From Cinclus cinclus (taxonomy: Eukaryota; Chordata; Aves; Passeriformes; Cinclidae), in the NCBI RefSeq assembly GCF_963662255.1, contig NC_085068.1:7307740-7371739 (forward strand): a stretch of DNA of 64,000 nt, given 5' to 3'. Positions 59,801 through 64,000 of this stretch are shown here, piece by piece. Position 1 is the stretch's first letter. Every line of letters starts with the position of its first letter. Below the pieces are notes generated by a model that did not search any database, was not told where the DNA came from, and saw only the letters and a program-made list of their open reading frames with translations. The translations under genes and the position numbers were made by a program.

Positions 59801-62176
59801 TTTTACAAAATCAGATTTCCTGCCCTTGTGTAACCAATCACAGCCTGAAAGATTTTACAAAATCAGATTTCCTACCTTGCTGTGACCAATCACAGCCTGA
59901 AAGATTTTACAAAATCAGATTTCCTGCCCTTGTGTAACCAATCACAGCCTGAAAGATTTTACAAAATCAGATTTCCTGCCTTGCTGTGACCAATCACAAC
60001 CTGAAATATTTTACAAAATCAGATTTCCTACCTTGCTGTGACCAATCACAGCCTGAAAGATTTTACAAAATCAGATTTCCTGCCTTGCTGTGACCAATCA
60101 CGACCTATCTGCTAAGAGCAGACTTCCCACTTCTGCTGTTCTTTATCTACCAAAACCAGATGGTTACTTGACAAATTGTCTGAGGATTTCACACAAATAT
60201 TTTTAACCCCAACTGGCAGAATTATGACAACAACCACAAAAAAGACCCCAATTATTGATTCCTACAAGGAAAACCATCCTATAAAAAGGTTGAACCAAAC
60301 CAAGGTTGGATGGAGCGTGGGGTGGGCGCCGACCCCTCGCCTTCCCCTTCTGCAGCAAATAAAAAACCCTAAATTTTGCTGAATACCGAGACTTTTTTGT
60401 TTCTCGTTGATAACGCAAATGTGATTTCTCCAAGGATCTCCTGCGCGTTCCAGCTCCCACGTGCCTGGTGACATTTGTGTCCCTTGTGTCCCGCAGCATC
60501 CTCAGTGCCCAGCGAGTTTCCAGCACCTTCCACGCCCGTTTCAGTGCCCTCTCCAGGACCTACATCTACCGCCTGCTGCTGGGCTGTGCCCACCGGTCCC
60601 AAATCCCCGTCTTCGAGCGGGATCTGTGCTGGGCTCTGCCAGGAGGGTGAGGCCATCCCCCCTGGGAGACACCTCCGCAGGGGAAATGTGGGAATCTGTG
60701 CTCAGTGAGGGGATGGGGGGGAAAAAAATAAAGGGGATCGGGGAGGATTTGGATCTGCGTGGGTTTTATTTAATGGGGGTTGTGGTAGGGAAGGGTAAAT
60801 CTGAAGTGGTAGGGGTTGAATAAATGTGAAATGTTTGGGAGTGGTGGAGTTCAGTGGGGTTTGGGGCTGGTGGGGTTCAGTGGGGATTGGGACTGGTGGG
60901 GTTCATTGGGGTTTGGGGCTGGTGGGGTTCAGTGGGGATTGGGACTGGTGGGGTTCAGTGGGGATTGGGACTGGTGGGGTTCATTGGGGTTTGGGGCTGG
61001 TGGGGTTCATTGGGGTTTGGGACTGGTGGGGTTCAGTGGGGATTGGGACTGGTGGGGTTCAGTGGGGATTGGGAGTGGTGGGGTTCAGTGGGGATTGGGG
61101 CTGGTGGGGTTCAGTGGGGATTGGGAATGGTGGGGTTCAGTGGGGATTGGGACTGGTGGGGTTCAGTGGGGATTGGGACTGGTGGGGTTCATTGGGGTTT
61201 GGGACTGGTGGGGTTCAGTGGGGATTGGGAGTGGTGGGGTTCAGTGGGGATTGGGAGTGGTGGGATTCATTGGGGTTTGGGACTGGTGGGGTTCAGTGGG
61301 GATTGGGACTGGTGGGGTTCAGTGGGGATTGGGGCTGGTGGGGTTCAGTGGGGATTGGGAATGGTGGGGTTCAGTGGGGATTGGGGCTGGTGGGGTTCAT
61401 TGGGGATTGGGAATGGTGGGGTTCAGTGGGGATTGGGACTGGTGGGGTTCAGTGGGGATTGGGACTGGTGGGGTTCATTGGGGTTTGGGACTGGTGGGGT
61501 TCAGTGGGGATTGGGAGTGGTGGGGTTCAGTGGGGATTGGGAGTGGTGGGATTCATTGGGGTTTGGGACTGGTGGGGTTCAGTGGGGATTGGGACTGGTG
61601 GGGTTCAGTGGGGTTTGGGGCTGGTGGGGTTCAGTGGGGATTGGGAATGGTGGGGTTCAGTGGGGATTGGGAATGGTGGGGTTCATTGGGGTTTGGGACT
61701 GGTGGGGTTCATTGGGGTTTGGGGCTGGTGGGGTTTAGTGGGGATTGGGACTGGTGGGGTTCACTGGGTTCTAATTCCTTGGGGTTTGATTCTGGTCTAA
61801 TTCCCCAGGGTTTGAGCCTGGTTTAATTCCCCAGGGTTTGAGCCTGGTTTAATTCCCCGGGGTTTGAATCTGGTGTAATTCCCTCAGGTTTGAGCCTGGT
61901 TTAATCCCCCGGGGTTTGAGCCCGGTTTAATTCCCCGGGCTTTGATCCTGACCCAGTTGCCCGTGGTTTGCTCCCTTCCCCACGAGCTGGTTTCACCTGC
62001 AGCCCCCTGGACGTCCCAGCCATGAGGGAAGCAGCGCAGTTCCTGCTGGGCACCCACGACTTCAGCACGTTCCGCTCGCGGCGCGGCGACGGCGCCGCTC
62101 AGAACCCGCTCAGGACCCTGCTGCAGCTGCAGGTCCAGCCCGCCCCTGCCTTCCTGGCCCAGCACTACCTGCACAG
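40295..62176 (+). CDS. PUSL1: tRNA pseudouridine synthase-like 1, 5' part (continues past window)
   Basis: TruA-family pseudouridine synthase, which isomerises uridine in RNA (family knowledge; the human protein is thought to be mitochondrial). Exons 40295-40353, 42126-42183, 50605-50792, 60497-60646 and 62003-62176 have GT-AG ends and consistent phases, giving 209 codons plus two bases of about 300 expected. Visible: [11 protein letters not shown] at the N-terminus; [10 protein letters not shown]; the catalytic motif [11 protein letters not shown] with Asp60; [31 protein letters not shown]; and [18 protein letters not shown]. The ATG at 40295 has a good context (CCGGCCATGG). The remaining C-terminal exons lie beyond 64000. 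The introns are unusually long and array-filled: 22 kb here versus a compact gene in human. Confidence 0.95.
40430..41075. repeat. 17-bp minisatellite in PUSL1 intron 1
   Basis: About 38 nearly perfect copies of GGGACTGGGAGAGAGCA, with GAGAGAAG as the only common variant. It begins about 75 bp after the exon 1 donor. All plus frames are open because 17 is not a multiple of three and the unit has no stops. Confidence 0.97.
41165..41290. repeat. Short tandem repeat of GCAGAGTTTGGGATG units
   Basis: Four to five units of about 30 bp (GCAGAGTTTGGGATGGCAGA then ATTTGGACACA), a separate small array next to the 17-bp array. Confidence 0.85.
41291..42125. other. PUSL1: PUSL1 intron 1, unique part
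   Basis: Single-copy intron sequence of about 830 bp leading to the exon 2 acceptor TTACTCTGCAG. Nothing else recognised. Confidence 0.5.
42126..42183 (+). CDS. PUSL1: PUSL1 exon 2 (58 bp)
   Basis: Completes Ser20 and encodes [19 protein letters not shown], ending in phase 0 at donor [16 protein letters not shown] matches the PUSL1 family (AVGVQNYLE in human). Confidence 0.93.
42184..44009. other. PUSL1: PUSL1 intron 2, unique part
   Basis: The longest essentially repeat-free stretch of the window. I see no exon, RNA gene or element with confidence. Open frames below 110 codons have no recognised product. Confidence 0.5.
44010..44640. repeat. Tandem triplication, ~200-bp unit
   Basis: GATTTGGCTCCCTCCAGTTA, GGAACTTTTAACATCCAGGA and CTTGATGCTCTGTCTC recur at about 44130, 44330 and 44535; TTTTCCTCTCTCCTTGAGGG recurs at 44204 and 44403 with a diverged first copy at 44024. 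Copies are over 90% alike by eye. Confidence 0.9.
44641..45729. other. PUSL1: PUSL1 intron 2, unique part
   Basis: Single-copy sequence. At 45185-45300 is a TAAT-rich stretch (GCGTTATTAATTATTAGAGC and CCGTAATTAATGAACTG), which could be a conserved element but cannot be judged from one genome. An (ATT)n/(ATC)n run lies at 45380-45425. Confidence 0.45.
45730..47245. repeat. ~57-bp array with one CACGTG E-box per unit
   Basis: About 27 units, each a variable A/G run (AAAAAGAAAAAGAAAG type) plus the constant AAATTGGGATAAATGCACGT GGGGGAGATGGG. The constant part is almost invariant while the A-rich part varies from about 12 to 35 bp. All copies keep CACGTG except one (CACATG near 47113). Long minus-strand frames (Phe/Pro-rich) are compositional. 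Confidence 0.95.
47246..48246. other. PUSL1: PUSL1 intron 2 with homopolymers and a duplicated segment
   Basis: Poly(A) at about 47322-47352, T runs near 47468, 47697 and 47840-47867, A run at 47926-47950. The stretch 47640-47930 is a diverged direct copy of sequence downstream of exon 3 (50885-51095): GCAAAGAGCAGTTCAGAAAT and GAGATGATATTCCC occur in both. Confidence 0.7.
47640..47930 (+). repeat. Direct duplicate of post-exon-3 intron sequence (copy in intron 2)
   Basis: Shares the ordered words ATCCCAGTAATTCC/ATCCCAGAAAATCC, GATTAAAGTTCACAGGAAAA/GGTTAAAGTGAACGGGAAAA, GCTCCGAGGATTTTGG and GCAAAGAGCAGTTCAGAAAT with 50885-51095, about 80% alike by eye. Confidence 0.8.
48247..50604. repeat. 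PUSL1: Large imperfect palindrome ending at the PUSL1 exon 3 acceptor
   Basis: Left arm 48247-48790 is the reverse complement of right arm 49310-50604, with an AT-rich (AAATAT)n centre at 48790-49305. Three layers pair in mirrored order: AAGGGAGTTCTGTAAGAAT (48255) with ATTCTTACAGAACTCCCT (50572); GATGGGGGGAAATCTGGGG (48338) with CCCCAGATTTTCCCCCCATC; and GCAATAATTC/AATCCGG units (48490-48780) with GAATTATTGC/CCGGATT units (49320-49555). The right arm is longer because its pyrimidine module was amplified to about 1 kb. The outer end of the right arm is the native splice acceptor of exon 3. Confidence 0.85.
49560..50560. repeat. Pyrimidine array before PUSL1 exon 3
   Basis: About 20 units of CCCCAGATTTTCCCCCCATC plus TTTTCCCATTATTTTTCCCC, 45-50 bp, almost purine-free. 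It forms an extended pyrimidine tract of about 1 kb in front of the exon 3 acceptor (TGTTTCTTGCAG). Confidence 0.95.
50605..50792 (+). CDS. PUSL1: PUSL1 exon 3 with catalytic aspartate
   Basis: Encodes residues 40-101 plus [17 protein letters not shown], then [20 protein letters not shown] with the catalytic Asp60, and [14 protein letters not shown]. Phase 0 start, donor GTGAGT at 50793. The exon is intact although its acceptor is the edge of a palindrome. Confidence 0.95.
50793..51240. other. PUSL1: PUSL1 intron 3 start
   Basis: Contains the second copy (50885-51095) of the direct duplicate found at 47640-47930, then AT-rich sequence. Confidence 0.6.
51241..51490. repeat. (ATTTAT)n and (TATCTA)n microsatellite
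   Basis: About 250 bp of TTTATA steps passing into TATCTA/TATATC steps; the part at 51430-51480 (ATATAGATATAGATAT) is the inverse of the preceding TATATCTATATC, so a short hairpin is possible. Confidence 0.93.
51610..54370. repeat. GGATGATGGATG satellite, reverse of the 24-kb array
   Basis: About 2.75 kb of GATGGATGATGGATGG in 4- and 7-bp steps, the reverse complement of the CCATCATCCATC array at 24327-25425. Higher-order blocks recur, for example (GGAT)5 followed by (GATGATG) runs at about 52010, 52095, 52275, 52370 and 52505. A rarer marker, GATGCAGGATG, appears at 51890, 53813, 54118 and 54162. Minus-strand frames of up to 1000 codons are an artefact of composition. Confidence 0.97.
54371..55989. 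other. PUSL1: PUSL1 intron 3, unique part
   Basis: Single-copy sequence with T runs at about 55173-55188, 55230-55240 and 55866-55891. No gene, RNA or clear element recognised; short open frames below 130 codons have no known relatives. Confidence 0.45.
55990..57730. repeat. 101-bp tandem repeat, about 17 copies
   Basis: A strict 101-bp period (for example GTGCAGGAGATCCCTGCTGG at 56109, 56210 and so on to 57624, with the partial next copy at 57725). Copies differ at only a few positions: GAGGACTTT/GAGAACTTT, AAGGGAGAG/AAGAGAGAG and CACGTGCAGC/CACGTACAGC. Within a unit GATTTTCCTGCAGG is followed by ATGGAGAGCAGGA. All three minus-strand frames are open (542-641 codons), since the period shifts frame at every unit. 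No family resemblance. Confidence 0.97.
57731..58080. other. PUSL1: PUSL1 intron 3, unique part
   Basis: About 350 bp between the 101-bp array and CR1-like repeats. Nothing recognised. Confidence 0.5.
58081..58620 (+). mobile_element. Two tandem CR1-derived 3' segments
   Basis: CTGCTCCCGGATCCCTGGGA, GCGTCCAAGGCCAGCTTGGA and GCACCCTGGGACAGTGGAA followed by AGTCTCTTCCAACCCAAGCC are CR1 3'-end words in plus orientation. The block from GGGAGGGTGGGGA to the AGCACCCTGGGA end recurs at 58228-58325 and 58514-58615 and again at 59144-59245, more than 90% alike. Confidence 0.65.
58621..59120. repeat. Third copy of the palindrome core modules
   Basis: TTTTTGCTGGATTTTTGCTG and GAATTATTTTACTGG units at 58621-58745 match the inner right arm (49320-49555), and are followed by an (AAATAT)n array at 58805-59120 like the palindrome centre (48900-49290). 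It is flanked on both sides by the duplicated CR1 segment. Confidence 0.85.
59121..59333 (+). mobile_element. CR1-derived 3' segment, third copy
   Basis: GGGATAATTGGGATAAATCT, then the same GGGAGGGTGGGGAAGAGCTG to GAGCACCCTGGGATGATGG block as at 58510. Ends at the LTR insertion. Confidence 0.6.
59530..60110. repeat. 52-bp tandem repeat with CCAAT boxes (LTR copy 2)
   Basis: About 11 units of CCTGAAAGATTTTACAAAAT, CAGATTTCCTGCCTTGCTG and TGACCAATCACAG. Most units keep CCAATCAC, a better-preserved set than at 15.9-16.5 kb. Confidence 0.92.
60279..60288 (+). promoter_or_regulatory. LTR TATA box
   Basis: CTATAAAAAG, about 80 bp before the AATAAA signal, as expected for an LTR promoter and R region. 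Confidence 0.65.
60358..60363 (+). terminator. LTR poly(A) signal, sense to PUSL1
   Basis: AATAAA followed by a T-rich stretch about 35 bp downstream (GACTTTTTTGTTTCTCG), an arrangement able to support cleavage. It lies about 135 bp upstream of PUSL1 exon 4. Confidence 0.6.
60497..60646 (+). CDS. PUSL1: PUSL1 exon 4
   Basis: Completes Ser102, then [39 protein letters not shown] and [10 protein letters not shown], ending with GG of Gly152 before donor GTGAGG. The acceptor TGTCCCGCAG lies only 79 bp after the end of the LTR. Confidence 0.94.
60647..60829. other. PUSL1: PUSL1 intron 4 start
   Basis: About 180 bp between the exon 4 donor and the 26-bp array; contains AAAAATAAAGGGG. Nothing further seen. 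Confidence 0.5.
60830..61770. repeat. 26-bp G-rich minisatellite in PUSL1 intron 4
   Basis: About 36 copies of TTCAGTGGGGATTGGGACTG GTGGGG, with GTTTGGGGCTG, TTCATTGGGG and GGAATGG variants. Every unit contains four G runs with loops of at most seven bases, the G-quadruplex pattern, on the PUSL1 sense strand. The plus strand is open in all three frames (about 300 codons each), since 26 is not a multiple of three. Confidence 0.96.
61775..61960. repeat. Second 26-bp repeat in PUSL1 intron 4
   Basis: About seven units of GGTTTGAGCCTGGTTTAATT CCCCAG. Same 26-bp length as the preceding array but a different sequence, with only GG/TTTG words shared; the common period may hint at descent from it. 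Confidence 0.88.
62003..62176 (+). CDS. PUSL1: PUSL1 exon 5
   Basis: Completes Gly152, then [39 protein letters not shown] and [18 protein letters not shown] plus AG before donor GTGACA. Matches LDMVAMQEAAQHLLGTHDF of human PUSL1. Later exons are outside the window. Confidence 0.93.
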
Positions 62177-62234
62177 GTGACACCGCGAATCCAGGACAGG
62201 CACCCACGTCACGTCCCTGGGGGGGGGAAAAAAA

Positions 62235-62530
62235 AAAAAAAATATATATATATATAACTGATTCCAATTTGATACTTTATATATATGTGTATATATAAAT
62301 ATGTATATATATAAAAAAATATATATAATATATATGTATGTATTTTATATAAATATATATAATATATATTATAACATAATATAACATAACATAACATAAT
62401 ATAATATAATATAATATAATATAATATAATATAATATAATATATATATTTATATATATACTATATATGTAAAATTATATATTATATATATATTTATTTAT
62501 TTTTATATATATTTATATATATTATATATG
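62235..62530. repeat. AT-rich low-complexity (TA)n/(ATAAT)n
   Basis: TATATA, AATATATATA and ATAATATAAT steps following a G run and A run at 62220-62241, just after the exon 5 donor. Confidence 0.93.
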
Positions 62531-62534
62531 TATA

Positions 62535-64000
62535 TGTATTTGTTGGGTTTTTTTGGTTTTTTTGGGTTTTTTTGTTTTTTGGGTTTTTTTGGTTTTTTGG
62601 GGTGGTTCTTTTTTTTTTTGGTTTAATTTTTTGGAGTTTTTTGGGGGTTTTTTGTGTGTTTTTTTGTTTTTTTTTATTTTATTGTTTGTTTTGTTGTTGT
62701 TGTTTTGTTGTTGTTGTTGTTGCTGCTGCCGGTTTTTTTGTTGTTTGTTTTGTTGTTGCTGTTGTTTTGTTTGTTGTTGTTGTTGTTTGTTGTTGTTTGT
62801 TGTTGTTTGTTGTTGTTGTTTGTTGTTGTTGTTGTTGTTTGTTGTTGTTGTCTGTTGTTGTTGTCTGTTGTTGTTTTTTGTTGTTTGTTGTTGTTGCTGT
62901 CATTTGTTTTGTTGTTTGTTTTGTTGTTGCTGTTGTTTTGCTTGTTGTTGTTGTTTGTTGTTGTTTTGTTTGTTGTTGTTGTCTGTTGTTGTTGTTTGTT
63001 TATTGTTTGTTGTTGCTGCTGCCGTTTGTTTTGTTGTTTTTGTTGTTTGTTGTTGTTGTTGTTTGTTGTTGTTGTTGTCTGTTGTTGTTGTCTGTTGTTT
63101 GTTTATTGTTTGTTGTTGTTGCTGTCATTTGTTTTGCTGTTGTTTTGTTGTTGCTGTTGTTTTGTTTGTTGTTGTTGTTGTCTGTTGTTGTTGTTTGTTT
63201 ATTGTTTGTTGTTGTTGCTGCTGCCGTTTGTTTTGTTGTTTTTGTTGTTGCTGTTGTTTTGTTTGTTGTTGTTGTTGTTTGTTGTTGTTGTTTGTTGTTG
63301 TTGTTGTTGTTTGTTGTTGTTGTCTGTTGTTGTTGTCTGTTGTTGTTGTTGTTTGTTGTTGTTGTTGTTTGTTGTTGTTGTCTGTTGTTGTTGTCTGTTG
63401 TTGTTTGTTTATTGTTTGTTGTTGCTGCTGCCGTTTGTTTTGTTGTTTTTGTTGTTGCTGTTGTTTTGTTTGTTGTTGTTGTTGTTTGTTGTTGTTGTTT
63501 GTTGTTTTGTTTGTTGTTGTTGTCTGTTGTTGTTGTCTCTTGTTGTTTGTTTATTGTTTGTTGTTGCTGCTGCCGTTTGTTTTGTTGTTTTTGTTGTTGC
63601 TGTTGTTTTGTTTGTTGTTGTTGTTGTTTGTTGTTGTTGTTTGTTGTTGTTGTCTGTTGTTGTTGTTGTTTGTTGTTGTTGTTGTTTGTTGTTGTTGTCT
63701 GTTGTTGTTGTCTGTTGTTGTTTGTTTATTGTTTGTTGTTGCTGCTGCCGTTTGTTTTGTTGTTTTTGTTGTTGCTGTTGTTTTGTTTGTTGTTGTTGTT
63801 TTGTTTGTTGTTGTTGTTTTGTTTGTTGTTGTTGTTGTTTGTTGTTGTTGTTTGTTGTTGTTGTCTGTTGTTGTTGTCTGTTGTTGTTTGTTTATTGTTT
63901 GTTGTTGCTGCTGCCGTTTGTTTTGTTGTTTTTGTTGTTGCTGTTGTTTTGTTTGTTGTTGTTGTTTGTTGTTGTTGTTGTTGTTTTGTTTGTTGTTGTT
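62535..64000. repeat. T/G-rich array: (TTG)n with higher-order units, runs off the window
   Basis: First GTTTTTTTGG words to about 62690, then (TTG)n with TGTTTGTTTATTGTTTGTTG and TTGCTGCTGCCGTTTGTTTT markers. The GCTGCTGCCG marker recurs at about 62723, 63013, 63217, 63425, 63567, 63743 and 63908, showing higher-order units of about 140-290 bp. No exon seen to the edge. Confidence 0.95.

Larger units (their letters stand above)
59334..60417 (+). mobile_element. Solo LTR of an endogenous retrovirus in PUSL1 intron 3
   Basis: About 1.08 kb, starting TGATAGTTAATAAAAG and ending GATAACGCA (TG...CA). AATG occurs directly before (59330-59333) and after (60418-60421), within a longer shared CAAATGTGAT, so the target duplication is probably 4 bp. 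Order of parts: U3 with about 11 CCAAT-bearing 52-bp repeats (59530-60110), a TATA box CTATAAAAAG at 60279-60288, and a poly(A) signal AATAAA at 60358-60363. No gag, pol or env sequence is attached. Orientation is the same as PUSL1. A 3'-truncated copy of the same family lies at 15696-16478. Confidence 0.8.

Noticed and set aside
60816..61826. Three overlapping plus-strand frames of about 300 codons rich in Gly/Trp
   Set aside because: 26-bp array inside PUSL1 intron 4, bounded by clear splice sites of exons 4 and 5; open in all frames.
1..64000. tRNA, rRNA, snoRNA or microRNA genes
   Set aside because: No cloverleaf, conserved box or known hairpin could be recognised by reading; simple-repeat hairpins are not evidence. 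A covariance-model scan would be the deciding test.

Overview
This window is vertebrate nuclear DNA, most likely from a bird and probably a songbird microchromosome. Three lines of evidence support this. There are several CR1-type LINE 3' ends. The genes have vertebrate intron-exon structure with GT-AG sites. The gene order UBE2J2 - ACAP3 - PUSL1 is that of human 1p36.33. Nothing prokaryotic was seen. Species and chromosome are inferences.

Genes. (1) UBE2J2 (minus strand, coding 13915 to 3159) is complete. Six coding exons join in phase into a 259-residue ER-anchored ubiquitin-conjugating enzyme, and a non-coding first exon lies in a CpG-rich YY1/ETS promoter at 14.46-14.83 kb. (2) ACAP3 (minus strand) is represented only by its first coding exon (33132-33178). 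The other exons are not found, although they should lie to the left; a 200-N assembly gap at 20852-21051 is the likely place. (3) PUSL1 (plus strand) starts at 40295 and runs off the right edge. Five exons are present (209 codons plus two bases), including the catalytic Asp motif; the C-terminal third is outside the window.

Layout. 0-15 kb: UBE2J2 with tandem arrays in its introns and 3' flank. 15-33 kb: a truncated LTR copy, possible 3'-UTR sequence, the gap and many arrays, ending at ACAP3 exon 1. 33-40 kb: the ACAP3/PUSL1 head-to-head interval, expanded to about 7 kb by minisatellites, CR1 fragments and an LTR candidate. 40-64 kb: PUSL1, with arrays, a large imperfect palindrome ending at the exon 3 splice acceptor, and a sense-strand LTR about 80 bp before exon 4.

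Well over half of the window is tandem repeat, with a different unit in almost every intron. Many units are not multiples of three and lack stops, so very long open frames arise by chance; I treat these as non-coding. No undescribed protein system was found. The most unusual features are structural: four copies of the UBE2J2 last-exon acceptor inside its own intron, the palindrome that copies the PUSL1 acceptor in reverse, the intronic LTR with a sense poly(A) signal, and arrays that multiply CCAAT, CACGTG or G-quadruplex motifs.
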